A DNA stretch of 64,000 nt from positions 149,673 to 213,672 of the forward strand of contig NVXD01000003.1 in assembly GCA_002746415.1 (NCBI GenBank), read 5' to 3'. Each line of letters starts with the position of its first letter. Positions within the stretch are counted from its first letter, which is position 1. Below are positions 18,427-28,129 of this stretch, piece after piece. Under the pieces are notes generated by a model. The model was not told the DNA's origin, made no database searches, and was given only the letters and a program-made list of their open reading frames with translations. The stretch is from Flavobacteriaceae bacterium (GTDB lineage: Bacteria; Bacteroidota; Bacteroidia; Flavobacteriales; Flavobacteriaceae). Made by a program: the position numbers and the translations under genes.

Positions 18427-21400
18427 TTCATTACTTTTTTAAGTTGTACTTCTTGTTTCCAACTATATAAAACAGGAACAATAAATAATGTGATTAAGGC
18501 TATAACCATTCCTCCAAAACTTGGAATTGCCATAGGAATCATAATATCACTTCCACGTCCTGTTGATGTTAAAACCGGCAATAATGCCAATATGGTGGTT
18601 GCCGTGGTCATCAAGCAAGGGCGAATACGCTTTTCTCCAGCTTCAACTACAGATGCTCTTATTTCCTGTTTTGTTACAGGGGTATTTCTTTCAAAAGTTT
18701 GGTTTAGGTAGGTTGCCATAACCACACCATCATCTGTTGCAATTCCGAATAAAGCAATAAAACCAACCCAAACGGCAACACTCAAATTAATGGTGTGCAT
18801 TTGAAATAGGTCTCGTAAATTTTCTCCAAAAAAACTGAAGTTTAAAAACCAGCCTTGTCCATACAACCAAATCATGATAAAACCACCTGCAAATGCTACG
18901 GCAATTCCTGTAAAAACCATTAATGATGTGGCTACAGAACGAAATTGGAAGTACAAAATCAAAAAGATAATAAGTAAGGCCAAAGGCACAACTACTGATA
19001 AGGTTTCTTCCGCTCGCAATTGATTTTCATAAGTTCCTGTAAATTTATAGTTGATGCCCTTTGGTACTATTAATTCTCCCGAATCTATTTTTTGCTGAAT
19101 TAAAGTTTGAGCATTTTCAACCACACTTACTTCTGCAAAACCATCTAATTTATCGAAGAGTACATAACCCACTAAAAAAGTATCTTCACTTTTAATGGCT
19201 TGTGGTCCTTGTTCATAACGAATACTTGCCAATTCGCTTAATGGAACTGGGCTACCCTTCTCAACAGGCACATAAATCTGCTTTAAATCGTCAGGATTAG
19301 TTCGAAGTTCTCTTGGGTATCGCACACGAACACCATAGCGTTCACGACCTTCAACGGTTTGGGTCAACACCATTCCACCAACAGCAACTTTCAATACATC
19401 TTGTACATCCTGTATTGAGATGCCATATCGTGCTATTTTCTCTCTGTCAATATCAATTAACAAATACGGTTTACCCACAATACGGTCTGCAAAAACCGCT
19501 TCGGATTTAACACCTTCGGCTTGTTTCAAAATTCCTTCTAATTGGATTCCAAAAGCCTCAATTTGTTTTAAATCTTGCCCTTTTACTTTAATCCCCATTG
19601 GTGCACGCATTCCTGTCTGGAGCATTACCAATCGTGTTTCAATGGGTTGTAATTTAGGTGCAGAAGTAACTCCTGGTAACTTGGTTACTTTTACAATCTC
19701 TTTCCATATATCGTCTGGAGAGTTTATTTGAGGTCTCCAGTTGCGATAAAACTCCCCGCTATCATCTTCAATTAGTTGTGCTCTAACAATAGCAGAATAT
19801 AAAACAGCATCTTGATTAGAATTATTTGGGTTTGCAATAAAACGCCCATCTTTTAATTTAAATAAACCGTCATCATTTACTTGATAACGTTGGCGTTCTC
19901 CATCAGCGTTTAGCATATATTCAGATTTATACTGAATTACATTTTCATACATAGATAAAGGTGCAGGATCCAAAGCAGATTCTGTTCGACCTGCTTTTCC
20001 AACAACTGTTTTGATTTCTGGAATACTAGCTACGGCCATATCTAACTGCTGTAATACACGTTTGTTTTCTTCTACTCCAGAATGTGGCATTGATGTAGGC
20101 ATCAAGAGAAAAGAACCTTCATTTAATGACGGCATAAACTCTTTTCCTGTATTCTTCATTATAAAAAACCCTCCAATAACTATAAGCGTAGGAATTGAAA
20201 GGAACGCTAATTTATTGGCTAAAGCCCACTGTAAAATACGTGTATAATATCTTCTAAATAATGTAAACACACCTAATAAGCCAAAACAGATTATCCCAAC
20301 AAAAATGAGGTTCCAGAATATGCTTTTATCAACACCCAAAGGTCTCCAATATGTTGCTAAAAGAAAAATAATTGCCAAAGCCGAGATGACAATATTTACA
20401 AGGTTTGCTCTTAATTCCGAAAGTTTTTTATTTAACTTTAAAATTGAAGTAACTCCAAAAGCTACAAGTATTAGCCCTAACCAATATCCATAAATAATTG
20501 CAATAATCCCCAATAAGATTACGATGCTATTAATCACATAGTTTTTGATTTTAGTAATCGATTTCTTTTTGAATAAGTAGGCTGCAAATGGTGGGATTAA
20601 AAACAAAGCAACTATTAAAGAGGCAGTCAACGCAAAGGTCTTTGTATAAGCTAATGGTCTAAATAATTTCCCTTCAGCACCTATCATTGTAAACACCGGA
20701 ATAAAACTTATTATTGTTGTAAGTACAGCAGTTAAAATTGCCCCTGAAACTTCTGTTGTAGCATTATAAACAACCGTATTTATTGGTAACTTTTTCTTGT
20801 TTTCATCCAAATGCCTTATGATGTTTTCTGATAGAATAACACCCACATCTACCATCGTCCCAATAGCAATAGCAATACCAGATAATGCCACAATATTGGC
20901 ATCTACATTAAAGATTTTCATAGCTATAAAAACCATTAAAACTGCAATTGGTAATAAGCCAGATATGAGTACAGAAGCACGAAGATTAAACACCATAATA
21001 AGAATAACTAAAATGGTAATTAGTATTTCTAATGTTAGTGCTTCATTAAGTGTCCCTAATGTTTCTTGAATGAGTTCTGTTCGGTCATAAAATGGTACAA
21101 TAGTTACTTGCGAAGTACTACCATCACTCAATACTTTTAATGGTAACCCCGTGCTTAATTCCTTTATTTTTTCTTTAACATTGTTAATGACTTCCATCGG
21201 GTTTGCACCATACCTCGCAACTACGACAGCGCCAACTACTTCAGCACCTTCTTTATCTAAAATCCCTCTTCTTGTTGCAGGACCTAAAGACACCTTAGCA
21301 ATATCCTTTATTTTTATTGATGTATAATCTTCAGACGTAACTACGGCATTTTCGATATCAGCAATAGACTTAACATAGCCCAAGCCACGCACCAAATATT

Positions 21401-22136
21401 CGACTTTATTTATTTCTAAAGTCTGAGCACCTATGTCTTTATTGCTTTCCTTTACAGCTTTTACAACCTGCTGCAAACCTATATTGTATTGACGCATTAA
21501 TTCTGGGTTGACATCTACTTGATATTCCTGAACATAACCACCAATGGAGGCTACTTCCGAAACTCCGCTTGCAGAAGACAGCGCATATTTTACATAATAA
21601 TCTTGAATACTTCGCAGCTCGTGTAAATCCCATCCGCCTGTAACATTACCGTTTTCATCGCGACCTTCAAGCGTGTACCAAAATATTTGTCCTAAACCTG
21701 TTGCATCTGGACCCAAAGCTGGATTTACGTCATTTGGTAACAAACCACTAGGGAGAGAATTTAGTTTCTCAAGAATTCGACTACGACTCCAATAAAATTC
21801 TATACCCTCTTCAAAAATGATATAGATACTAGAAAAGCCAAACATTGAAGAACTTCTGATTGTTTTTACTCCTGGAATACCTAACAACGATGTTGTTAAT
21901 GGATATGTAATTTGGTCTTCAATATCTTGTGGAGAACGACCATCCCATTTCGTAAATACAATTTGTTGATTTTCTCCTATATCTGGAATAGCGTCCACCT
22001 TTACGGGGTTACTTGGTAAAAAACCTATATCCCAATTAAAAGGTGCGTGAATTGTTCCCCATCCTATAAAAAGGACGAGCATTAAAACTGCAACGAGTTT
22101 GTTTTCTATAAGAAATTTTATGCTTTTATTTAGCAT
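18423..22136 (-). CDS. cusA: CusA-type heavy-metal RND efflux pump
   Basis: Inner-membrane proton-driven pump of the HME-RND class, exporting Cu(I)/Ag(I) through the adaptor and TolC channel. HME signatures include the opening DAIPDIGENQQIVFTKWDGR and the helix-4 motif GTMVDVGVILSENIIRHL, with the conserved Asp of proton relay. At 1237 residues it is nearly 200 longer than E. coli CusA. The surplus is an insertion of several hydrophobic helices after the sixth transmembrane segment (roughly residues 510-640), and it includes YGYWLGLILVAFGV. Such inserted variants are common in Bacteroidota. It is followed with a 4-bp overlap by the TolC-like gene. Confidence 0.95.
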   Translation of the reverse strand: MLNKSIKFLIENKLVAVLMLVLFIGWGTIHAPFNWDIGFLPSNPVKVDAIPDIGENQQIVFTKWDGRSPQDIEDQITYPLTTSLLGIPGVKTIRSSSMFGFSSIYIIFEEGIEFYWSRSRILEKLNSLPSGLLPNDVNPALGPDATGLGQIFWYTLEGRDENGNVTGGWDLHELRSIQDYYVKYALSSASGVSEVASIGGYVQEYQVDVNPELMRQYNIGLQQVVKAVKESNKDIGAQTLEINKVEYLVRGLGYVKSIADIENAVVTSEDYTSIKIKDIAKVSLGPATRRGILDKEGAEVVGAVVVARYGANPMEVINNVKEKIKELSTGLPLKVLSDGSTSQVTIVPFYDRTELIQETLGTLNEALTLEILITILVILIMVFNLRASVLISGLLPIAVLMVFIAMKIFNVDANIVALSGIAIAIGTMVDVGVILSENIIRHLDENKKKLPINTVVYNATTEVSGAILTAVLTTIISFIPVFTMIGAEGKLFRPLAYTKTFALTASLIVALFLIPPFAAYLFKKKSITKIKNYVINSIVILLGIIAIIYGYWLGLILVAFGVTSILKLNKKLSELRANLVNIVISALAIIFLLATYWRPLGVDKSIFWNLIFVGIICFGLLGVFTLFRRYYTRILQWALANKLAFLSIPTLIVIGGFFIMKNTGKEFMPSLNEGSFLLMPTSMPHSGVEENKRVLQQLDMAVASIPEIKTVVGKAGRTESALDPAPLSMYENVIQYKSEYMLNADGERQRYQVNDDGLFKLKDGRFIANPNNSNQDAVLYSAIVRAQLIEDDSGEFYRNWRPQINSPDDIWKEIVKVTKLPGVTSAPKLQPIETRLVMLQTGMRAPMGIKVKGQDLKQIEAFGIQLEGILKQAEGVKSEAVFADRIVGKPYLLIDIDREKIARYGISIQDVQDVLKVAVGGMVLTQTVEGRERYGVRVRYPRELRTNPDDLKQIYVPVEKGSPVPLSELASIRYEQGPQAIKSEDTFLVGYVLFDKLDGFAEVSVVENAQTLIQQKIDSGELIVPKGINYKFTGTYENQLRAEETLSVVVPLALLIIFLILYFQFRSVATSLMVFTGIAVAFAGGFIMIWLYGQGWFLNFSFFGENLRDLFQMHTINLSVAVWVGFIALFGIATDDGVVMATYLNQTFERNTPVTKQEIRASVVEAGEKRIRPCLMTTATTILALLPVLTSTGRGSDIMIPMAIPSFGGMVIALITLFIVPVLYSWKQEVQLKKVMK

Positions 22137-22245
22137 TGGCTTTGATAATTAAACAATTAGACATTAGTGTTAAGAAAACACCGAATACAAGAAATTATCC
22201 TAATGGAAAAACATCCATTGGATAAAAAAGTCTACTGTTTACTAA

Positions 22246-22659
22246 TCAAATTAAATAAGTCTCGTCAAACTTATAGATTTGTTTGACGACAAGGGGAGGG
22301 ACGTATTCTCTATATAAAGCTACATTTTCTTCTAAGCCTTCAAAAAGGTTGATGTAAGTATAAACAAATGATGCAACAAATAATTGTTGGTCAAAAGTTA
22401 GTGTGTCAAAAGACAGTTGTAACTCGCTTTGACCGTCAATAACAAAATGTTCATCGGAACAACAATCTTTCACCTTTATAGAGCAATCTACAATTGAAGG
22501 CTTTTGCATTTCCATTCCACAAGATTTCACTTTGTGAAAGATTGCAGTATCAACTAACGTATCTCCACAATAATGCATATCAACAGTAAATGACATTGTA
22601 GAAAAAAGGACTACAATTGCCATTAAAAAGGATGATATTTTAGAAAATATTTGCTTCAT
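22246..22659 (-). CDS. HYC_CC_PP family protein
   Basis: A 137-residue exported protein with an N-terminal signal/anchor (residues 1-26). The cysteine signature that gives the family its name is present: HYC at 29-31, further cysteines at 47 and 59, the CC pair at 66-67, and a proline pair in YREYVPPLV near residue 124. The family is found beside copper and other metal-efflux genes in Bacteroidota and probably binds metal in the periplasm; no biochemical role is established to my knowledge. It is the first gene of the island, with a promoter-like TAACTTTG directly upstream. Confidence 0.88.
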   Translation of the reverse strand: MKQIFSKISSFLMAIVVLFSTMSFTVDMHYCGDTLVDTAIFHKVKSCGMEMQKPSIVDCSIKVKDCCSDEHFVIDGQSELQLSFDTLTFDQQLFVASFVYTYINLFEGLEENVALYREYVPPLVVKQIYKFDETYLI

Positions 22660-22667
22660 TGGTACCG

Positions 22668-22675
22668 CAAAGTTA
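22668..22675 (-). promoter_or_regulatory. Promoter -7 element of the copper island
   Basis: TAACTTTG on the minus strand matches the Bacteroidota -7 consensus TAnnTTTG. It ends only 8 bp before the ATG of the HYC_CC_PP gene, implying a leaderless or nearly leaderless transcript. I see no clear TTTG at the -33 position. Confidence 0.4.
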
Positions 22676-22819
22676 TAATAATTAACGAATTTTTATTAAA
22701 AGAATTGTTAAATGAGATTTATTGATGCTGAAATTAAGGGGTTCTTTTTCTTGTTAATTTACTAATTTTTCATGTTGTCCTAAATGGTTTGATTAGAATT
22801 GTCCTAATATATTACTCCA

Positions 22820-22901
22820 TCAAAATAGCATAAAGAATGATTCTATTTTTTCTTATAAATATTGTTAAGACCAAAAAATGTTGTGCTTAAACAAAAAAAG
22901 C
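22820..22901. repeat. 82-bp direct repeat, copy A
   Basis: Matches copy B (26663-26744) at 76 of 82 aligned positions by eye, without gaps and in the same orientation. It begins TCAAAATAGC and ends in an A-run followed by GC. The copies bracket the sulfatase-rhamnosidase gene, 3.8 kb apart. Copy A overlaps the last five codons of the 49-residue ORF. Confidence 0.9.
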
Positions 22902-23036
22902 AACTTGTACATCCTTTTCTTCAAAGACATTTTTTTTATCGATAATGGATGCCGTCGGTTTAGGGGTATGGGCTTTTGCAGCTAACCCAGATGTTATCAG
23001 TAGAACAATTAGTGATAGTATTAATTTAATTTTCAT
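22887..23036 (-). CDS. Short exported peptide, possibly a truncated gene
   Basis: A 49-residue ORF with an ATG start and a good Sec signal (MKIKLILSLIVLLITSGLAA, cleavage near AKA). Only about 28 mature residues follow (HTPKPTASIIDKK, then FEEKDVQVAFFV). Its end lies inside direct repeat copy A. It may be a real secreted peptide, or the head of a longer gene cut by the event that made the repeats. It starts 43 bp beyond the end of the sulfatase gene, on the same strand. Confidence 0.4.
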   Translation of the reverse strand: MKIKLILSLIVLLITSGLAAKAHTPKPTASIIDKKNVFEEKDVQVAFFV

Positions 23037-23079
23037 TTGCTACTATTGATTATGATGTGGACGGGAATTCAATTCTTTT

Positions 23080-26000
23080 CTAAAAGGAATTAATCTTTAA
23101 TTGAATTGTATGTTTCCCCGGTGAAAGTCGAATGGATTCAAAAGCAGATGGAACTTTTGTCCCATTATGAATTAAATCTTTTCCTTCTAAACCATTCAAT
23201 GAAAATTCGGCTACCATATTTCCTGGTATTTCAATTTCATAGGTTTGTAACCTTTCACCATTGTAGGTGTACTTCCCTTTGATTGTTCCTCGCACCGTAG
23301 GCACTGCAATAGTACTAGACTTTAAACTACTCATTTGAGGCTTTATCGTTGCAATTCCAAAACCAGGTGTTCTAGGTTTAATACCCCATAACCCTCTAGG
23401 TATTGCATTTGCAGGTACCGCTCCCCAAGCATGGTTCCAATCTAAATTCGTTTTATGCTTTATATCCCAAGCTTCTAAAGTTATCGTAGAACCAATACGA
23501 ATCATATTATACCAACTTCTTTCGGCTTTACTTGTCAACAATTCTAAGGCATAGTCTTGTTCTCCAGCATTGTACAGACCATCCATTAAGAATTGCGACC
23601 CATAAACACTACAAGCCATTCCTCGTGATTTCACAAAATCAACCACAGACTCAAAATGCTCTTCGGGTACCAACCCAAAAGCCAATGGCATCATATTAGC
23701 ATGTAAGGATGCATGGTCTGTGCCAATTCCATCAACATAAATGCCTTTTTCTCTATCGAACATTAGCTCATTAACCGCCTTTTTTGCTTTAGCAGCTCTT
23801 AATTGAAAATCTAATACCTCTTGTGTCTTGCCAAGGATTTGAGCAAATTCTGCCATGATTCTCATGTTCTCATAGAAGAAGGCATTAATAACCGTACTAT
23901 AAGGCTTAAACACAAAACCATCGCGTTCTCCCTTATTTCCGCTTCCCTGAAAATTAGCCGATGGCCAATCTACTATATCGGTTAATGCTTGTTTATAACC
24001 AGGTTTAAAACCGAGCTTATACATAAATTCTTCATCTACTTTTGTTGATGTGATTAAGCCATCTTCATTCGCTAATTCATAAAGTGTTTTATGCCTTAAT
24101 TGCTCATAATATCTTTCGATAAGCTCTGTATTTCCGGTATACATATAATCTGCATAAATTAATAACGCTACATGTTGTTGCCACTCGGTTGGCCATGTTG
24201 GATGCTCCATAAAATACTCTATGGTTCGTCTTGCCATAGCAAACTCCCTATCGGTTGTATAATGGCTTAACTGATTTAAGTAAGCATCAGCCTCATATGG
24301 GATACGCTCTCTATCTCCATCAACATATAGACCGTTGAAGGTCGTTGCTTTAATAGAGTACTTACATAAATCCCAAACTTGGTTTAAAATATCATTATCA
24401 CTCTCAAAACTACTCGCTTCTTCATCCCAATAGCTAAAATGTGCCAATTGTTCAAAATCATCTGCTTTTAAAGGTTCTTGTGCACCTTCTACCTCGGCAT
24501 ATCTAAAGGGTAATAATACAGGGAACCCATGCGGTAATGCAATAGCCTTATTTGCCAGCGTATTTCTTTTATCTGGTTTTATTTGAATTTGATATGCTGT
24601 TTTTCCCGGTGTTACATCCACTTTAACCTCTTGGTATCGAATATGGCTTTTTTTGAAAGGTTCTCTATTGATGTTTTCTCCTTCTAACTGCTCTCCTACT
24701 CTTATAGTTAAAGTGTGAGGTTCTTTTGCTTCATATTTGAAATCTAGCGTTGCAAATGCATCTTTACCAAAATCCATAAAATAAAAATCGCCTCTATTTC
24801 TAAATGCAACAGGTTTAATTTTTTCAATATTGAATTTATTTTCTGTTGAAATGATATAACTATTGCTTTTACCTGTAGTGAATTTTTGTGCTTCGGAATA
24901 ATCAACCAGTCTGTTTTCTTCTTCCCAAATTCTTACTTTCCAGTAGTATGTTTTTCCTGCTTCTAGCGATTTCCCTTCGTACTCCACGTCTGTTGATGCC
25001 GAAGAACGAACTTGACCACTATCCCATATATCACCCTTATTAGCATCAATACTTACTTTGTTAGAAGCTATCAGTATTTGGTATGCCGATTGGAATTTTG
25101 ATGCTACCGGAACGGTCCACCCAAATTCTGGTTGTAAATCAAACACTTCAACTTCGGTTTCAGGTTCTCTTATAAGCTCCACAGTTAAATCGGTTGGAGC
25201 GGACCTATACACGTTACTGTTTTCTTTAATTAATGCATCAAGCTTGGCTCTTAACTTATCTGCAACCACTGTATACTTTTTCTTTCCTATTAAGTTTTTA
25301 ATCTCTTGTGGGTCTTTCTTTAAATTATAAAGCTCCTCAATGGTTTTATCATTAACGTATCTAAAATATTTCCATTCTTTGGTACGTACGCCTTCACTTG
25401 GTGGAATTTCACTAAAATCCCAAATGTGCTCTATTAAAATGGTATCTCTATTAATCGTATTAGTTTCTTGCTTCACTATGGGCAACAAACTTTTTCCTTG
25501 CCAAGTATCCGGAGCTTTTACTCCTGCTATATCAGCTATTGTTTGCGGCACATCAATATTTAGTACCATATCATCAACATCTTGATGTTTATTCACTCTA
25601 GGATCGAAAACTATTAAGGGAACTCGAATTGAATTATCATACATTAACCATTTTCCAGCGAATTGACGTTCTCCTAAAAAATAACCATTATCACCCATTA
25701 CAATGATAACAGTGTTTTTATCTAGCCCTTTTGTTTTTAATTTTTCTCGAATTTTTTTTATCTCTAAGTCGATTCCCGAAATCATTCTATAATAGCCCTT
25801 TAGGCTGTGTTGGTATTTTTCAGGGGTATCGTAACGCCATGTCCAACGCAATCTATTAAAACCATCCCTGACGATTTTAGGTTGTGCTTCAAAATACTTA
25901 TCGTCTCCGAGCACAGGTCCGGGAATAGTACTATTTGCAAGTAAGGTATCGGTCGTGTTTTGCCAAAAGTATTGCTTAACCGCACCATCATGCGCATGAG

Positions 26001-26589
26001 GTGCACTAAAGCTAAGGGATAAACAAAATGGTTCTTCATTTGAAGCATTCTTATCAATAAAGTCGAGTGCCTTTTGACCTGTATATCGAGTCAGGTGTAC
26101 CGTATCTTTACCTAAGGTTTTGTAATAGTAACCTCTTCTATCCTTAAAACGGTTGTTTCTGTCGTAGGATTCGTATTCATCGAATTGCTTGTCCAAATCA
26201 TCATAACGCACCCCATATTTCCCGTAAAACCCAGTGTAATAGCCATTATTTTTTAACAACATGGGATACGAATTTGCCATATATTCCTCACGAATATTTC
26301 CTGTTTGAAAATTAAAATTATGGGCTCGCTCATACAAACCTGTCAAAATACTCGCTCTACTTGCCGCACAAATCGGAGTGGTAACTATCGCTGTTTTAAA
26401 ATAGGTGCCTTCCTTGGCCAATTTGTCCATTTCGGGGGTAGAAATAAGTTCATTTCCGGCATAGCCCAAAGCATCAAAACGTTGGTCATCAGTAAGGATG
26501 AAAATGATATTGGGTTTTTGGGTTTGTTGTTCTTGGGCTTTTAGCGGAAGTATGCAAACATATAAAAGGATTACAACTAAAATTCTCAT
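23080..26589 (-). CDS. Fused sulfatase / GH78 alpha-L-rhamnosidase
   Basis: A 1169-residue exported two-enzyme protein starting at the ATG at 26589; the longer frame begins at TTG. A signal peptide ends near PLKAQ. The N-terminal S1 sulfatase domain (to about residue 475) has the metal-binding TDDQR and the formylglycine motif CAASR (Cys about residue 74), which needs maturation. The C-terminal half has GH78 beta modules (PEFGWTVP and [10 protein letters not shown]) and an (alpha/alpha)6 barrel with acid-rich [12 protein letters not shown]. Fusions of this kind occur in ulvan loci of marine flavobacteria, where the sulfatase unmasks rhamnose-3-sulfate and the rhamnosidase releases rhamnose. 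No other polysaccharide-locus gene accompanies it here. Confidence 0.92.
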   Translation of the reverse strand: MRILVVILLYVCILPLKAQEQQTQKPNIIFILTDDQRFDALGYAGNELISTPEMDKLAKEGTYFKTAIVTTPICAASRASILTGLYERAHNFNFQTGNIREEYMANSYPMLLKNNGYYTGFYGKYGVRYDDLDKQFDEYESYDRNNRFKDRRGYYYKTLGKDTVHLTRYTGQKALDFIDKNASNEEPFCLSLSFSAPHAHDGAVKQYFWQNTTDTLLANSTIPGPVLGDDKYFEAQPKIVRDGFNRLRWTWRYDTPEKYQHSLKGYYRMISGIDLEIKKIREKLKTKGLDKNTVIIVMGDNGYFLGERQFAGKWLMYDNSIRVPLIVFDPRVNKHQDVDDMVLNIDVPQTIADIAGVKAPDTWQGKSLLPIVKQETNTINRDTILIEHIWDFSEIPPSEGVRTKEWKYFRYVNDKTIEELYNLKKDPQEIKNLIGKKKYTVVADKLRAKLDALIKENSNVYRSAPTDLTVELIREPETEVEVFDLQPEFGWTVPVASKFQSAYQILIASNKVSIDANKGDIWDSGQVRSSASTDVEYEGKSLEAGKTYYWKVRIWEEENRLVDYSEAQKFTTGKSNSYIISTENKFNIEKIKPVAFRNRGDFYFMDFGKDAFATLDFKYEAKEPHTLTIRVGEQLEGENINREPFKKSHIRYQEVKVDVTPGKTAYQIQIKPDKRNTLANKAIALPHGFPVLLPFRYAEVEGAQEPLKADDFEQLAHFSYWDEEASSFESDNDILNQVWDLCKYSIKATTFNGLYVDGDRERIPYEADAYLNQLSHYTTDREFAMARRTIEYFMEHPTWPTEWQQHVALLIYADYMYTGNTELIERYYEQLRHKTLYELANEDGLITSTKVDEEFMYKLGFKPGYKQALTDIVDWPSANFQGSGNKGERDGFVFKPYSTVINAFFYENMRIMAEFAQILGKTQEVLDFQLRAAKAKKAVNELMFDREKGIYVDGIGTDHASLHANMMPLAFGLVPEEHFESVVDFVKSRGMACSVYGSQFLMDGLYNAGEQDYALELLTSKAERSWYNMIRIGSTITLEAWDIKHKTNLDWNHAWGAVPANAIPRGLWGIKPRTPGFGIATIKPQMSSLKSSTIAVPTVRGTIKGKYTYNGERLQTYEIEIPGNMVAEFSLNGLEGKDLIHNGTKVPSAFESIRLSPGKHTIQLKINSF

Positions 26590-26662
26590 TTTTGTAAATT
26601 TGTTATTTGCCAAGTTAGGTTTTCATTTAAAAACCTAAATATAAGGCAGAATGAAAAAGATT

Positions 26663-26744
26663 TCAAAATAGCACAAAGTATAATTCTATTTTTGCTTATA
26701 AATATTGTTAAGAACAAAAAATGTTGTGCTTGAACAAAAAAAGC
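26663..26744. repeat. 82-bp direct repeat, copy B
   Basis: Second copy of the repeat, 74 bp upstream of the sulfatase start. Its right end overlaps the A-run and first stem bases of the tRNA-Leu terminator. Six substitutions separate it from copy A. Confidence 0.9.
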
Positions 26745-26765
26745 CCCTCATTTCTGAAGAGCTTT
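26736..26765 (-). terminator. Terminator of tRNA-Leu
   Basis: On the minus strand the arm AAAGCTCTTCA pairs with TGAGGGGCTTT through a GAAA tetraloop. The 11-bp stem uses G-U pairs that work only in this orientation, and it is followed by a T-run. It lies 33 bp past the tRNA 3' end. Confidence 0.8.
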
Positions 26766-26798
26766 CTAATAAGGCTTGCATTGAGCAAAGCCTAAATG

Positions 26799-26880
26799 TA
26801 CAGGCGGAGAGACTCGAACTCTCACACCGCAAGGCACTAGATCCTAAGTCTAGCGTGTCTACCAATTCCACCACGCCTGC
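26799..26880 (-). tRNA. tRNA-Leu (anticodon UAG)
   Basis: An 82-nt class II tRNA. The acceptor GCAGGCG pairs with CGCCTGT, with discriminator A. The D arm has GGAATTGGTAGAC. The anticodon stem CTAGA/TCTAG encloses loop CTTAGGA, giving anticodon UAG (decodes CUA). A short variable arm is followed by the T loop TTCGAGT. CCA is not encoded. Its 3' flank carries the terminator and direct repeat copy B. Confidence 0.94.
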
Positions 26881-26889
26881 ATCTGTCCT

Positions 26890-26905
26890 CCTGATAGCTA
26901 TCAGG
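26890..26905. repeat. Perfect 16-bp palindrome in the tRNA-Leu leader
   Basis: CCTGATAGCTATCAGG is its own reverse complement. Close variants with CCGATAGCTATCGG cores are very abundant intergenic palindromes in Flavobacteriia. Here it lies between the promoter element and the tRNA. Confidence 0.7.
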
Positions 26906-26916
26906 ATTTCGGGATG

Positions 26917-26924
26917 CAAATATA
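26917..26924 (-). promoter_or_regulatory. Promoter -7 element of tRNA-Leu
   Basis: TATATTTG on the minus strand matches TAnnTTTG and lies 36 bp ahead of the tRNA. The -33 region is only T-rich, without a clean TTTG. Confidence 0.5.
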
Positions 26925-26990
26925 AAGCAAAATTTCAATTTAAAAATGCTTTTTTTGACACTAATTATTCTGAAACGTCGTATTTCAATT

Positions 26991-27962
26991 TCATTCTCTT
27001 TTATATTGCAACATCCAATCATAAATAGAGACATCAAATTTATCATACTCATTAGCATCTGCCGGCAAGTTCTTATAGGTATTCGTCCAGGCATTGTGAG
27101 CCGTTCCCTTATACACGGTTAGTTTGGCTTTCACCTCTGGATTTAATTGATTAATTGCATTTACCATGGGTACAGAACCAAAATTATCAAATGCATTTAC
27201 CAAAGGATCATCTGCTCCATGAAAGGCCCATATAGGCACCTTGGCTAAATTTTCAATCAAATGTGCACCACCAGATGCGCTGATAGGAACTATCGCCGCT
27301 GCATAACTCTCTTCTCCCATTTCTCCTGCATAAAACCAAGAACCGCCACCACCCAGACTTAAACCGGTAACATAAATTCTATTTGTATTGATTTGATAAT
27401 TGTCAATAACATATGTAATGAATTCATGGATTTTATTCGTAGGCCAGTAGGTGAAATTTAATTGAGGAGAAACCACAACAAAAGGGTAGGAAGGATCCCA
27501 ATTATTGCTTCTTATCAAGCGGGGAGGTCCCCAAGACAAAACCTTATCCAACTCGGAAGGGTCATTGCTACTGTCGCCTCTTTCTCCCCATCCATGCATG
27601 AAAATTATAAGTGGGTACTCGGGCCCATCATTGGTATAGCCACTAGGGGTGTATACATAATGACCAAAATAAGCTTCCGTAGTGCCTAAAGGAAAAGCTG
27701 TATGCGTTCCTCCTGTATCTTTCGGCAGATGATCCAAATCACTAGCATCTATTATGATCTCTGTCTCTACCAAAATGGGGTCGGGTTCATCTATGATTTG
27801 GCTAGAATTATCTCCCTTTGTTTCGGGATTATTTGGTTTTGAACAGGCGATTATCATGGAAAAAAAACCTATCCCCACCAAAAAAACCATTCTTCTAAGG
27901 CTGTTAACTATAAGGGTCACAAAATCATTAGGGTACGACCAAAAAAACGTAAAATAATTCAT
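26991..27962 (-). CDS. Lipoprotein alpha/beta hydrolase (esterase or peptidase)
   Basis: Predicted surface or periplasmic alpha/beta hydrolase. The lipobox is MIIACS. The oxyanion region is FMHGWGERG, the nucleophile elbow is GLSLGGGGS (GxSxG), the acid is probably in FHGADDPLV, and the catalytic His is in GTAHNAW near the C-terminus. The set is typical of the PHB-depolymerase/carboxylesterase-like group. The start is uncertain: the full frame gives a 40-residue signal region, a GTG at 27920 keeps the basic LRR pair, and an ATG at 27890 gives a very short one. It lies upstream of the tRNA-Leu/sulfatase segment on the same strand and might deacylate polysaccharide, but that link is speculative. 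Confidence 0.82.
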   Translation of the reverse strand: MNYFTFFWSYPNDFVTLIVNSLRRMVFLVGIGFFSMIIACSKPNNPETKGDNSSQIIDEPDPILVETEIIIDASDLDHLPKDTGGTHTAFPLGTTEAYFGHYVYTPSGYTNDGPEYPLIIFMHGWGERGDSSNDPSELDKVLSWGPPRLIRSNNWDPSYPFVVVSPQLNFTYWPTNKIHEFITYVIDNYQINTNRIYVTGLSLGGGGSWFYAGEMGEESYAAAIVPISASGGAHLIENLAKVPIWAFHGADDPLVNAFDNFGSVPMVNAINQLNPEVKAKLTVYKGTAHNAWTNTYKNLPADANEYDKFDVSIYDWMLQYKRE

Positions 27963-28129
27963 ATTTTAAATAACTTATATTGCAATAGTAACGCATTTAA
28001 ACAATGATTCGGTTCGAATGTACCCATTCGTACGAAATCCGATATCCAAAGTATTCTTTATAACCAATGGCTTTCTAATTTGGTCTTGGTGTTTTCCAGT
28101 TTTAATTGATAAGAAAGCCAAACTACAGT

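Noticed and set aside
22820..26744. Insertion sequence or transposon around the sulfatase gene
   Set aside because: No transposase, no terminal inverted repeats and no short target duplication were found; the 82-bp direct repeats fit better with tRNA-adjacent integration or duplication.
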